Notes: generated by a model not told the origin, from the sequence alone. 64,000 bases of DNA from SG8-41 sp963802355 (GCA_963802355.1 CAWDIV010000014.1:186001-250000); one strand, 5' to 3'. Shown: positions 44,210-53,240, counted from the stretch's first letter. Numbers and translations: made by a program.

Positions 44210-45094
44210 ATGACCCCCACCCACGCCACCGGTGCCGTACTGTTCGTGGACATCAGCGGCAGCACCCGGCTCTACGAGACCCTTGGCGACGAGCAGGCGC
44301 TGGCGCGCGTGGGCCGCTCGCTCGCGCTGATCGCCCGGGTGTGCGAGGACTGCGGCGGCAAGGTCATCAGGACGACCGGCGATGGCGCGTTGTGCATGTT
44401 CGAGACCGCTGACGCCGCCCTGCGCGCCTCGCGCCTGATGCAGGAAAAGACCGACCAGCAGCAGGAGCCGGGGGAGCCGGGGCTCGGCATCCACATCGGC
44501 TGCCACTTCGGGCCGGTGCTCGCGAGCGGCGGCGACCTGTACGGCGACACGGTAAATCTCGCCGCGCGCGTCGCGGGCCTCGCGAAGGTCGGGCAGATCA
44601 TAACCACCGCGGACACGATCGACAAGCTTTCTCCGGCTCTTGCCGATCAAGCACGCAAGCTCGACCGCGTGCCGGTCAAGGGGAAGCAGGAAGCGGTGAC
44701 GATCTTCGAGTTCTTGTGGCAGGATTCGGACGAACTAACGGCGTACGGCACGCGTCCGGATTACGGCCTGGCCGCGCGAATCGTGCTCAAGTACGAGGGC
44801 CGCGAGTGGCGCTTCGAAGGGCCCGGTGACCTTTCCTTCGGCCGCGATGGCGCCTGCGACGTGGTCGTGGGCGATCGCAAGGCCTCCCGCCAGCACGCGC
44901 GGATCGAGCGGCGGCGCGACAAGTTCGTGCTCGCCGACCACAGCTCCAACGGCACGTGGGTGTGGATCGCCGGTGAAGCAGAGAACGTGGTGCTGCGGCG
45001 CGAGGAGCTGATGCTGCGTGCCAGTGGCTTGATCGGTCTCGGGCACAGTCCGACCGACGGGCAAGGCGCGCCGGTGGAGTTCTCCTGCCAGTGA
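44210..45094 (+). CDS. Class III nucleotide cyclase domain fused to FHA domain
   Basis: Residues 1-170 are a class III adenylate/guanylate cyclase homology domain with VLFVDISGSTRLYE (metal Asp14), RTTGDGALCMFE (Asp58), HIGCHFGPVL and GDTVNLAARVAGLA. Residues about 190-290 are an FHA domain (LSFGRDGACDVVVGDRKASR, QHARIERR, HSSNGTWV), which binds phosphothreonine. The FHA domain suggests control by the Ser/Thr kinase of the neighbouring operon. A -10-like TATACT is at 44173-44178. Whether it makes cAMP, cGMP or neither cannot be decided from sequence. Confidence 0.88.
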   Translation: MTPTHATGAVLFVDISGSTRLYETLGDEQALARVGRSLALIARVCEDCGGKVIRTTGDGALCMFETADAALRASRLMQEKTDQQQEPGEPGLGIHIGCHFGPVLASGGDLYGDTVNLAARVAGLAKVGQIITTADTIDKLSPALADQARKLDRVPVKGKQEAVTIFEFLWQDSDELTAYGTRPDYGLAARIVLKYEGREWRFEGPGDLSFGRDGACDVVVGDRKASRQHARIERRRDKFVLADHSSNGTWVWIAGEAENVVLRREELMLRASGLIGLGHSPTDGQGAPVEFSCQ

Positions 45095-45166
45095 GCATAC
45101 TTCGATACCACGCAGCGGGCGCGACCCCATTCTCAATTCATCGGCAGTTTTCAGGGAGATAGCATC

Positions 45167-45923
45167 ATGGCTACACAGAACAAAGTCGCGGTCATCACGG
45201 GCGCGGGCAGCGGTATCGGCAAAGCGGTCGCGCTCGCATTTCTCAAGGATGGCTGGAGCGTGGCGCTCGCCGGGCGCCGCGCGGACATGCTGGAGAAGAC
45301 GGTGGCCGAATCCGGCGCGGGCAAGCGCGCTGCTCGCGATACCCACCGACGTCAGTAAAGCGGAGGCCGTGAAGGCCCTCTTCGAGAAGACCGTAGCCGC
45401 ATTCGGGCGCGTGGACGTGCTCTTCAACAACGCAGGGGGCAACGCACCCGGTGTGCTGTTCGAAGACCTGACGTACGAAAAATGGCTGGAGGTGGTGGGC
45501 GTGAACCTCAACGGCATGTTCTTGTGCGCGCAGGAGGCATTCAAGATCATGAAGGCGCAGAACCCGCGCGGCGGGCGCATCATCAACAACGGCTCGATTT
45601 CGGCGCACGCGCCGCGGCCCGACTCCGCGCCCTACACCGCCACCAAGCATGCCGCGACGGGACTCACCAAGACGATCTCCCTGGACGGGCGCAAGTACGA
45701 CATCGCTTGCAGCCAGATCGACATCGGCAACGCCGTGACGCCGTTGACGGAGCGCATGGCGCAGGGCGTGCGCCAGGCGAATGGCACGATCTCACCCGAG
45801 CCGCGCATGCCGGTCGAATATGTCGGCAGCGCCGTGCTCTTCATGTCCAACCTCCCGCTCGATGTCAACGTGCAGTTCATGACGATCATGGCGACGAAGA
45901 TGCCCTTCGTCGGTCGTGGCTAA
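45167..45923 (+). CDS. Short-chain dehydrogenase/reductase, one frameshift
   Basis: This is a classical SDR with an N-terminal VAVITGAGSGIGKAVAL cofactor motif, then DVLFNNAGGNAPG, IINNGSISAHAPRPDSAP and the YTATKHA active site (YxxxK). The frame changes near 45325, between AESGAGK and SALLAIPTDVSKAEAVK. Rejoined length is about 251 residues, normal for the family. ATG 45167 with AGGGAGAT upstream. Substrate unknown. The final part (EYVGSAVLFMSNLPLDVNVQ) is typical of SDRs in beta-oxidation or catabolic settings. A Bug gene follows on the same strand. Confidence 0.85.
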
Positions 45924-45947
45924 CCGGCACGACCGGGTGACGTTGCT

Positions 45948-45981
45948 ATCGCTGGTGACGAAGTGACGGGTGACGAGAGGG
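45948..45981. repeat. GTGACGA/GTGACGG short repeat 3' of the SDR gene
   Basis: Several GTGACG units occur 25-60 bases after the SDR stop, in degenerate seven-base spacing, another example of 3'-end heptamer repeats. Confidence 0.4.
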
Positions 45982-46090
45982 AAGTCCGGCGTCGTCTGCT
46001 CATACTGGAACTCCTTGCCACCGGGCTGGTTGGTCGCGTGGTAGCGGCGCAGCCGGCTCGCCTGATCAAGCTAGAACCTTTGGAGGCGGA

Positions 46091-47050
46091 ATGAATAGCA
46101 GACTCTGGTTCGCGCTGCCGATCGCATTTCTGATCAGTGGCGCGGTGTTTGCTGCGTACCCCGAGCGGCCGATACGCCTGATCGTCTCGTACCCGCCGGG
46201 CGGCGGTACGGACGTTACCGCCCGCACGATTGTTGGCAAGCTCTCGGACGGGCTCGGGAAGCAGGTCGTGATCGACAACCGCCCGGGCGCGGGCTCGACG
46301 ATAGGCACCGACCTCGTCGCAAAGGCGGCGCCCGACGGCTACACGCTCCTGATGAGCGACACCACGTTCGGCATCCTGCCCGGGCTTTACGCCAAGCTGC
46401 CGTTCGACGCGCTGCGCGACTTTCAGCCGGTGGCGCAGATCACCAGCGTGCCGGTCGGACTGGTGGTGCATCCCGGTCTACCGGCACGTTCGGTCAAGGA
46501 ACTCGTTGCAATGGCCAGGGCCAAGCCCGGCGGCCTGAATTTCGGTTCGGGCGGCGTCGGGACGCCCGTGCACATGGCCGGAGAACTGCTGAAGGTCGCA
46601 GCGAAGATCGATATCGTGCATATCCCTTACAAGGGCGCGGGTCCCGCGTTCATCGATCTGCTCGGCGGGCATTTCCAGATGATGTTCCCGACGCTGCAGT
46701 CCGCGGTTCCGCACATCAAGAGCGGCAGACTGCGCCTGCTCGCGCTGACGACCGAGAAACGCTCGCTGGCGTTCCCCGACACGCCGACCATGGAAGAGGC
46801 GGGCTTCCCAGGCGTGATCGCCGTGGCGTGGTTCGGCATGCACGCGCCGGGGGCGACGCCGAAAGCGATCATCGCGCGGCTGCATGCCGAGGCGGTCAAG
46901 GTATTGCAGGATCCCACCGTGAAGCAACGCTTCGAGACGGAAGGCGCGGACATCGTCGGCAGCACGCCCGCGCAGTTCTCTGCGTTCGTGGCGAACGAGA
47001 TCACGAAGTGGAGCAAGGTTGTCAAGGCAGCGGGCATCAAGGCTGAATAA
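46091..47050 (+). CDS. Bug/TctC-family solute-binding protein
   Basis: This intact 319-residue protein has signal peptide MNSRLWFALPIAFLISGAVF, RPIRLIVSYPPGGGTDVTAR, DNRPGAGSTIGTD, APDGYTLLM, GSGGVGTPVHMAG and HIPYKGAGPAFIDLLGG. GGAGG precedes ATG 46091. It follows the SDR and precedes the enolase-superfamily fragment, all on the plus strand, a common layout in which a Bug gene accompanies catabolic enzymes. Confidence 0.92.
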   Translation: MNSRLWFALPIAFLISGAVFAAYPERPIRLIVSYPPGGGTDVTARTIVGKLSDGLGKQVVIDNRPGAGSTIGTDLVAKAAPDGYTLLMSDTTFGILPGLYAKLPFDALRDFQPVAQITSVPVGLVVHPGLPARSVKELVAMARAKPGGLNFGSGGVGTPVHMAGELLKVAAKIDIVHIPYKGAGPAFIDLLGGHFQMMFPTLQSAVPHIKSGRLRLLALTTEKRSLAFPDTPTMEEAGFPGVIAVAWFGMHAPGATPKAIIARLHAEAVKVLQDPTVKQRFETEGADIVGSTPAQFSAFVANEITKWSKVVKAAGIKAE

Positions 47051-47090
47051 ACCAGAGAAAGCTGAATTGCCGCTTTCAGGATAAACGCCG

Positions 47091-47405
47091 ATGGATACGA
47101 CCTTAGCAGCGCGCGCGGCAGCCATCGACGCCCGGGAGCGCATCACGATCACCCGGGTCGAGACCATCCCGCTGCGCATCCCGCTCGCCGTGCCGTTCAA
47201 GATCGCGAGCGGCCCGGCGCGGCCCGCGGTCAGAGGTGATGCTCGTTCGCCTGCACACAAGCGCAGGCATCGCCGGCATCGGCGAGACGCAGGCCTGGCG
47301 GCGCCAGGGCAGCTCGGAAACCTTGGCGAGCCTGGCGGAAGTCATCAACGGGCATTTCGCACCGCTCATAGTGGGCCGCTCGCCGTTCGCGATCGCCTCG
47401 ACCCT
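47091..47405 (+). pseudogene. N-terminal fragment of an enolase-superfamily (MR/MLE) enzyme
   Basis: ATG 47091 begins ITRVETIPLRIPLAVPFKIA, then after a frame change near 47228 continues VMLVRLHTSAGIAGIGETQA and EVINGHFAPLIVGRSPFAIA. This is the capping N-terminal domain of a mandelate racemase/muconate lactonizing-type enzyme. The barrel with its catalytic Lys and metal ligands is absent; sequence is lost at a CCTCATC heptamer repeat (47402-47417). About 105 of the normal 370 residues remain. Confidence 0.65.
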
Positions 47406-47624
47406 CATCCCTCATCCTCTGCTATTGGTCCACGTGCCTCAAATAACATCGTAGTTACAATAGCTTACGTTTACGGTCGCCTGTAGCCGATCGCGCAGAA
47501 TGTAAATATTCCGCTCTCGGACCGTGAATACGGCGCACGTCAGTTGTGCAAATGCTCGCTGCGCCTCGATTTCGCGGGGCGCACACTTCCTCCAGGTCAA
47601 CACTCACTATGAATCGGGGGATTT

Positions 47625-47825
47625 ATGGATGAACTGTTCTGGGTCGGTCAGGTGGTCTGGGCTTGCATCCTTGCATGCGGCGCCTACGTTTCATTTTGCT
47701 ACTTCGATCTGGCGGACGCCGAGCGCGCACGAACGGTGAAACCGGAAAAGCAGGCCGCGCAATCCCGCTTTGAGAAACCGGGATTCGACGTCGCTCACCG
47801 TACCGGAGGATTGATCTCCGAGTGA
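47625..47825 (+). CDS. Small predicted membrane protein, unknown
   Basis: This 66-residue protein starts at ATG 47625 after GGGGGATTT. It has one hydrophobic segment (VGQVVWACILACGAYVSFCY) and a charged C-terminal tail (DLADAERARTVKPEKQAAQS). It is not a family I recognise. Its location between two gene fragments reduces confidence that it is functional. Confidence 0.45.
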   Translation: MDELFWVGQVVWACILACGAYVSFCYFDLADAERARTVKPEKQAAQSRFEKPGFDVAHRTGGLISE

Positions 47826-47851
47826 GATCCAAGCGCGATCTCCACGCGCTG

Positions 47852-47958
47852 TTACGTTTGCATCAGTTCGGACTTCAGCACGCGGATGCCGCCGATGTCG
47901 GCGATGTTCGCGACGTTCGTACCGCCGCAAGGTTGCAAATCGATTTCCACGAACCCAC
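47852..47958 (-). pseudogene. C-terminal fragment of an AlaX-type alanyl-tRNA editing protein
   Basis: On the minus strand this reads VEIDLQPCGGTNVANIADIG then GIRVLKSELMQT and stops. DLQPCGGTHV with following IG.IRV is the zinc-site signature of AlaX and the AlaRS editing domain; here the conserved His is Asn. No start codon or N-terminal domain precedes it. It is a relic of a longer gene. Confidence 0.55.
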
Positions 47959-48086
47959 TGACGCTCGCGCTCTCACCTGCCCTTGCCAAACCCGAGCTCG
48001 CGCTGGCTGCGCACTGCGAGCACGAAGACCATATCCAGCTCTGTGATTACGTGACTAGTGCCCTTTAGCTGGCAGGTGAAGGTGTT

Positions 48087-48112
48087 CCTTCATCCTTCAT
48101 CCTTCATCCTTT
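48087..48112. repeat. CCTTCAT heptamer repeat
   Basis: CCTTCAT occurs three times in tandem plus part of a fourth, ending directly at the minus-strand stop codon of the Bug gene (48113). Confidence 0.7.
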
Positions 48113-49075
48113 CTACTCCGCCTTCACCCCCGCGTCTTTCACTACCTTCGCGTACTTCGCGATTTCCGACTTAATGTAGTCGCCGTAGGCTTCCGGCGTC
48201 GGCAGCGTGAAGGGAAAGATCCCCACCCCGGCGAGCCGCTCCTTGACGTCGGGCAACTCCAGGATGCGGTTGATCTCTGCGTGCAGCTTCGAAACGATGG
48301 GCTTGGGCGTGCCGCGGGGTGCCTGGAAGCCGTACCAGTTGTCCACCGCAAAGCCGGGCACGCCGGATTCCGCGACGGTCGGCAGGTCCGGGAACTCGTC
48401 GACGCGCTTCGCGAACGTCACCGCGAGCGGCCGGATCCGGCCCGCTTTCATGCTGGAGAGCGCGGTTGAGACGGTCGCGAAGATGAGCTGAATGTTGCCG
48501 CCGACGAGCTCGATCATCGCGGGAGCGCCGCCCTTGTACGGCACGTGCTGCATTTTGATGCCCGCCAGCGTGCTGAACAGCTCGCCCGCGAGGTGGTCGG
48601 CGAAGCCCACGCCCGATGAGCCGTAATTGAGCTTCCCGGGATTCGCCTTCGCGTGGGCAATCAGCTCCTTCACCGATTTCACCGGCAGCGAGGGATGCAC
48701 GACGAGCACGTTCAACGCGGACACCGCGCGCGCGACCGGCGCGTAGTCCTTGACGGGGTCGTACGGCAGCTTGCTGTACAGGCTGGGATTCACGGCGACC
48801 GGCCCGATCGTGCCTTCGACCATGGTATAGCCGTCGGGGTTGGCATTGGCCGCGAGACTCATGCCGACGCTGCCGTTGCCGCCCGGCCGGTTGTCGACGA
48901 TCACCTGCTGGCCCCACGCTTCGGTCATCTTCTGGCCGATGGCGCGCGCGGTGATGTCTGCGCCGCCGCCCGGCACGACGGTGATGATGATGCGGATCGG
49001 CCGCGCTGGGTAGGCGTCAGCCGCGCTGACGACCGACGGAATCAAGCACAGGAGCATGAAAAGCCAGCAACGCAT
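48113..49075 (-). CDS. Bug/TctC-family solute-binding protein
   Basis: This intact 320-residue secreted protein has signal peptide MRCWLFMLLCLIPSVVSAAD, then RPIRIIITVVPGGGADITAR, DNRPGGNGSVGMS, NPDGYTMVEGT, GSSGVGFADHLAG and HVPYKGGAPAMIELVGG. ATG 49075 marks the signal peptide; the open frame upstream contains a copied bit of the same gene (GMKAGRI, 49130-49165). It lies just downstream of an amidohydrolase gene on the same strand, a typical Bug partner. Ligand unknown. Confidence 0.92.
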   Translation of the reverse strand: MRCWLFMLLCLIPSVVSAADAYPARPIRIIITVVPGGGADITARAIGQKMTEAWGQQVIVDNRPGGNGSVGMSLAANANPDGYTMVEGTIGPVAVNPSLYSKLPYDPVKDYAPVARAVSALNVLVVHPSLPVKSVKELIAHAKANPGKLNYGSSGVGFADHLAGELFSTLAGIKMQHVPYKGGAPAMIELVGGNIQLIFATVSTALSSMKAGRIRPLAVTFAKRVDEFPDLPTVAESGVPGFAVDNWYGFQAPRGTPKPIVSKLHAEINRILELPDVKERLAGVGIFPFTLPTPEAYGDYIKSEIAKYAKVVKDAGVKAE

Positions 49076-49129
49076 GCGTGTCTCTCCAGGTAATGAGGGG
49101 TTGCGCTCGCGAGTCATTCCAGGAGCGAG

Positions 49130-49165
49130 GAAGGGGAAGATCCGGCCCGCTTTCATGCCGGCGGG
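49130..49165 (-). repeat. Short copied fragment of the Bug gene
   Basis: GATCCGGCCCGCTTTCATGC here repeats 48433-48455 inside the Bug gene (SMKAGRI in the gene, GMKAGRI here), with further weak match either side. It looks like a small duplicated or converted segment in the leader of the gene. Confidence 0.45.
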
Positions 49166-49234
49166 CGCAGTCGAGACGCCGGCGCAGGCGAACACTTGTG
49201 ATCCCTGTGGGAAAACGACGGCCGCGGCTGCCGC

Positions 49235-50476
49235 TCACCCGACCGCTGCGACGCGCTTCCCCGCTGCAGTCGTGCCCGCGCTCGCCTCCGCTGCCTTGTC
49301 CGCTTTCTGGAAGTCGGCCTCGGTGAACCCGTAGAGGTGGGCGCCGCCCATGAGGATTTGCGCGGCAGTCTCGCGCGAGCAGTTCTTGAGCACGTTGTTC
49401 GACACGTTCGGGAAGTTGGAGTCGAAGTGCGGATAGTCGCTCGAGACGCACATCCGGTCAGCGCCGATGAGGCCAGCGGTGGCCTCGATTTCCGGTTCGC
49501 TGCCCTCGACCGCCGCCCAGCAGTTGCGCCGGAAGTACTCCTTCGGGGTCAGGCTCAGGTACGGCGCGTGCGAGTCGCGGTACTGGGGATAGTCCCACTC
49601 GATGCGCGAGAGCAGCCCGGGCACCCACGAGTTCTGGGCTTCGAGGAACGCCACCCGCAGCTTCGGATGGAACTCGAAGACCCCGCCCACGATCATCGCG
49701 AGCAGCGCCTGCTGCATCTCGATCCAGTGGCTGGCAACGTGGCGATAGAAGCGGTTCTCAGCGTAGATCTTGTTCATCTGCGAGTACCAGGCGCCCGTCC
49801 CTTCGTGGAAACCCCACGTCACCCCCAGCTCCTCATGCACAGCGTAGAGCGGGTCCCAGTAGTTGGAATGCCAGTAGTGGTCGTTCACCAGGTTCGGCCG
49901 GATGAAGGAACCCACCGCGCCCAGCTCCCGCACGCAGCGCACCAGCTCGCGGCAGGCGAGGTGCACGTCGTGCACCGGGAGCATCGCGACGAACTTGAGC
50001 CGCTCGGGACTGTAGCTCGCGAACTCGTGGATCCAGTTGTTGTAGGCCTGGCACAGCGCGAGCGACAATTGCGGATCGAGGTTGTCCCGTGCGATGAGGG
50101 AAAGACCGGTCGTGGGATAGAGCACTGCGATGTCGATGCCCTCTATGGCCATCCCCATGACCTGCGCCTCGGCGTTGTACTTGCGCTCGATCGCGAAGTC
50201 GAGGCGGCCGCTGCCCTGGAGCCGCGAGCCTGAGAGCGGCTGGGTCGTGTGCACGTTGGCCTTCCCGCTGCTGCTGCGCTTGCGATACTGCTGCAGATCC
50301 GCGTCTCCGGAGGCGGCCAATCCGTCGATGATGATCGGGCCGCGCTTCGGTCGTCCGTCGGAGCCGACGGATAACATCACCCGGTCCCGGAACCGGGAAT
50401 CGAGGTAGCGCTCGAAAAGGTCGGGCGGCTCCATCACATGCATGTCGGAGTCGACGAATCGGAGATTGTCTTTCAT
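49235..50476 (-). CDS. Amidohydrolase family 2 (ACMSD-like) metal enzyme
   Basis: This 413-residue TIM-barrel hydrolase/decarboxylase has the N-terminal FVDSDMHVMEP motif (metal-binding DxH), AYNNWIHEFASYSPERLKFV, GFHEGTGAWY with a His ligand, PKLRVAFLEAQNSWVPGLLS and SSDYPHFDSNFP with the catalytic Asp. It belongs to the group of ACMSD and gamma-resorcylate decarboxylase relatives. ATG 50476. A Bug gene follows on the same strand. Action on an aromatic acid or lactone is the family expectation. Confidence 0.88.
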   Translation of the reverse strand: MKDNLRFVDSDMHVMEPPDLFERYLDSRFRDRVMLSVGSDGRPKRGPIIIDGLAASGDADLQQYRKRSSSGKANVHTTQPLSGSRLQGSGRLDFAIERKYNAEAQVMGMAIEGIDIAVLYPTTGLSLIARDNLDPQLSLALCQAYNNWIHEFASYSPERLKFVAMLPVHDVHLACRELVRCVRELGAVGSFIRPNLVNDHYWHSNYWDPLYAVHEELGVTWGFHEGTGAWYSQMNKIYAENRFYRHVASHWIEMQQALLAMIVGGVFEFHPKLRVAFLEAQNSWVPGLLSRIEWDYPQYRDSHAPYLSLTPKEYFRRNCWAAVEGSEPEIEATAGLIGADRMCVSSDYPHFDSNFPNVSNNVLKNCSRETAAQILMGGAHLYGFTEADFQKADKAAEASAGTTAAGKRVAAVG

Positions 50477-50573
50477 CGGATCCTCTTTGTGGAAACAGGC
50501 GGCGGAGTGATCGACGCCACGCTACGCCGCAAGGGAAGGGGTGTCAACGCATGAGCGTCATACAGTCGCATGG

Positions 50574-50590
50574 TTCATCCTTCATCCTTC
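50574..50590. repeat. CCTTCAT heptamer repeat at the MFS gene end
   Basis: TTCATCCTTCATCCTTC overlaps the minus-strand stop of the transporter gene (50582). The same heptamer occurs at 48087-48112. Confidence 0.5.
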
Positions 50591-51814
50591 GGTCACCGGC
50601 TCCGCCGATACCAGCGCGACATCAGCTCCATCGCGGCGCAGGACGCGGCAGACGCCGCCACAAGCGCCGATCTGCCCCGCCAGCCAGCCCCAACGGTCGA
50701 CGATCATCGCGAACAGGGTGGGCGAGGCGGCGTTGACGACGAGGACCGGCGTCGCAAGCATGCCGAGCACAGGCCCGTAGCCCTTCGGACCGAACAGTGC
50801 CAGCGGCACCGCGCCGCGCACGATGGTGATGACGCCCTGCGAGGCTCCCATGAGCAGCGTGAAAGCGACGATGGCGGGAAAGCCGCCGCCGGAAAAAAGC
50901 AGGAGTACGAAGGAGACCGGCAGCACCCCGATCGCGATCCGCCCCACCGTCATGGCGTGCAGGTTGCGGCCAAACACGATTTCCACCACGCGCCCGCCGA
51001 ACTGCGCAAAGCCCTTGAGCGAGGCGACCCAGACCGCCGCTGCGGTCGCGAGGCCCGCCGCCTCCAGCAGCGGCACCAGCTGCACGGCCACGACGCTGAA
51101 CACGAAGCCGTTCAGCGACATCACGAGCGCAAACAGCGCCATCGCCACGATGCGTTTGCTTCTTTCGAGCGGCGGGTCGTCGCGCGAAGGAGCCGCAGCC
51201 GCGACTTCGGCAGCCTTGCTTGCCGGCTCCTTGCGCCACAGTCCGATCCAGTTGAGCGGCAGGCACACCGCGAGGTTGATCGCCGCGAACAGCGCCAGTG
51301 TCTGCCGCCAACCGCCGGCTTCGTTGGCGTAGTGGCCGGCCACCCAGAACACCGTGGAGGCAAAGGCGCCGAATAGGGTGAGATACGAAATCGCGCGGCG
51401 CCCTCGCGAAGGCACGACCTGCACCAGCGCGGCAAAAGCGGCATCGTAGAGGCAAAGGCGCATGCCCACGCCGAGCAACGCCCATACCGCCAGGTAGGTC
51501 CACTCGTCTCTCACCAGTGACAGCGCGTACAGGCCTATCGATACGATCACCGTGCCCGCGGTCATGATCGCGCGCGCGCCGTGCCGGTCTATCGCCCGAC
51601 CCGCCCATGCCGAGACTAACCCCATCGCGAGGAGCGAGACCGTGAAGCCGAAATAGACCAGGCTTCGGCTCCAGCCGGTCTCGGCGGCTATCGGGCCAGC
51701 CAGCACCCCGAGACAATAGTAGGATGTGCCCCACGCGGTGATCTGCGCGAGGCCGAGGGTGCAGACGGCGAGAAGGAAGGGGTCCCGCTGCAGCGCAGCC
51801 ATGTCTCTGGACAT
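50582..51814 (-). CDS. MFS transporter, probable C-terminal frameshift
   Basis: This is a 12-helix major facilitator protein. It has a first helix LAVCTLGLAQITAWGTSYYC, an A-loop-like region AWAGRAIDRHGAR and a middle cytosolic loop rich in Ala/Lys (EPASKAAEVAAAAPSRDDPP). The tail after GWLAGQIG reads ACGGVCRVLRRDGADVALVS, which is not membrane-like. One base over, the sequence gives ALVAASAASCAAMELMSRWY and RRSR with stop at 50593, a good last helix. An indel near 50675 is likely. ATG 51814 or 51802 starts the protein. Monocarboxylate or aromatic-acid uptake fits family and context. Confidence 0.85.
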   Translation of the reverse strand: MSRDMAALQRDPFLLAVCTLGLAQITAWGTSYYCLGVLAGPIAAETGWSRSLVYFGFTVSLLAMGLVSAWAGRAIDRHGARAIMTAGTVIVSIGLYALSLVRDEWTYLAVWALLGVGMRLCLYDAAFAALVQVVPSRGRRAISYLTLFGAFASTVFWVAGHYANEAGGWRQTLALFAAINLAVCLPLNWIGLWRKEPASKAAEVAAAAPSRDDPPLERSKRIVAMALFALVMSLNGFVFSVVAVQLVPLLEAAGLATAAAVWVASLKGFAQFGGRVVEIVFGRNLHAMTVGRIAIGVLPVSFVLLLFSGGGFPAIVAFTLLMGASQGVITIVRGAVPLALFGPKGYGPVLGMLATPVLVVNAASPTLFAMIVDRWGWLAGQIGACGGVCRVLRRDGADVALVSAEPVTEG

Positions 51815-51935
51815 TGAGTTTATACAGCCCGGGACGCGTGGTGTTGGCGTCAGTTTATACTCTGGCTCCAAGGAAACACTGAAGAAAGGGCCGCGCGCCC
51901 TTGGCACTTCCGTAATTGAGTGATTGGACACAACG

Positions 51936-53240
51936 ATGACCCTGCCCGCCCGCAAACCCGCGACACCGCTCAACGAGCTGACCGCAACCGAGATCGCTGC
52001 CGCCGTAGCCTCCAGCAGGACGACGTGCGAAGCGGTCGCGCGCGCGTGCCTGGAGCGCATCGAGGAGCGCGAGCCGCAGGTGCTCGCGTGGCAGTACCTC
52101 AATTCCGAGCAGGTGATCGCGCAGGCGCGCGCGCTCGACCGCAGCGGCGTGCGGGGGCCGCTGGCGGGCGTGCCGTTCGCCATCAAGGACATCATCGACA
52201 CCTGCGACATGCCGACCGAGATGGGCTCGCCCATTTACAAGGGCCATCGCCCCAGGGGCGATGCCGCGTGCGTCGCCCTTTCGCGCAAGGCGGGCGGCGT
52301 GCTGATGGGCAAGACCGTGACGACCGAATTCGCCAACCGCTATCCGGGCAAGACGCGCAATCCGTTCGATCCGGAGCGCACTCCCGGGGGCTCCTCCAGC
52401 GGCTCGGCCGCCGCGGTCGGCGACTGCATGGTGCCGCTCGGCATCGGCACCCAGACTACCGGATCGACGATACGTCCGGCGTCGTTTTGCGGTGTGTTCG
52501 GCTACCGGCCGACTTACGGAGACCTGCGCTGCGTAGGCGTCAAGGAAGCCTCGGGCTCGCTCGATACCTTGGGCCTGCTCGCGCGCTCGCTCGACGACAT
52601 CGCGCTTTACCGTGACGTGCTGCTCGGCGTCGCCCCTGAGCCGGTTCCGGCCGAAACGCCGGCGCCGCGTATCGGCTTCTGCCGCACGCACTTATGGCCG
52701 CAGGTCGATGCGAGCACGCAGAACCTGCTTGAAGACGCGGCGCGCAAGCTCGCGCGCGCGGGCGCGCAGGTAAAGGACGTCGACCTGCCCGCGGAATTCG
52801 AGCACATCGAGGACGCGCATCGCTGGATTTCGAGCTACGAGTTCGCGCGCAACTTCACGTGGGAAATCGAGAATCACTGGGAAAGTATCAGCGAGATGCT
52901 GCGCAGCGGGCGGTTGAAGGACGGCCTGTCGTGCAGCTTCGGGCGCTACCGCGAAGCGCGCGACCTCGCCGAGCGCTGCCGGCAGCTGCTCGCCGCGACG
53001 TGCGCGGACTACGACGTGCTGCTCACCGCGGCGGCCGCGGGCGAAGCGCCCACCGGGCTGGATTCGACCGGCAACGCGGCGCTCTACGCGATCTGGACCA
53101 CGACGCACGTGCCCTGCGTCACCCTTCCGGTATTCAAGGGTCCGCATGGCCTGCCGGTCGGCGCGCAGTTGATCGGCAAGCGCAATGGCGACCGGGCGCT
53201 CTTCGCCGCCGCACAGTGGGTTTTCCGGGCGCTGGCGTAA
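51936..53240 (+). CDS. Amidase, amidase-signature family
   Basis: This complete 434-residue enzyme shows the full triad region: AGVPFAIKDIIDT (catalytic Lys), PGGSSSGSAAAVG (cis-Ser) and GIGTQTTGSTIRPASFCGV (nucleophile Ser). The C-terminus PVFKGPHGLPVGAQLIGK is characteristic. ATG 51936 is preferred to an upstream TTG. It is divergent from the MFS transporter, which may import its substrate or product. Family members hydrolyse aryl/alkyl amides, allophanate or malonamidate. It is a paralogue of the partial amidase at the window start. Confidence 0.92.
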   Translation: MTLPARKPATPLNELTATEIAAAVASSRTTCEAVARACLERIEEREPQVLAWQYLNSEQVIAQARALDRSGVRGPLAGVPFAIKDIIDTCDMPTEMGSPIYKGHRPRGDAACVALSRKAGGVLMGKTVTTEFANRYPGKTRNPFDPERTPGGSSSGSAAAVGDCMVPLGIGTQTTGSTIRPASFCGVFGYRPTYGDLRCVGVKEASGSLDTLGLLARSLDDIALYRDVLLGVAPEPVPAETPAPRIGFCRTHLWPQVDASTQNLLEDAARKLARAGAQVKDVDLPAEFEHIEDAHRWISSYEFARNFTWEIENHWESISEMLRSGRLKDGLSCSFGRYREARDLAERCRQLLAATCADYDVLLTAAAAGEAPTGLDSTGNAALYAIWTTTHVPCVTLPVFKGPHGLPVGAQLIGKRNGDRALFAAAQWVFRALA

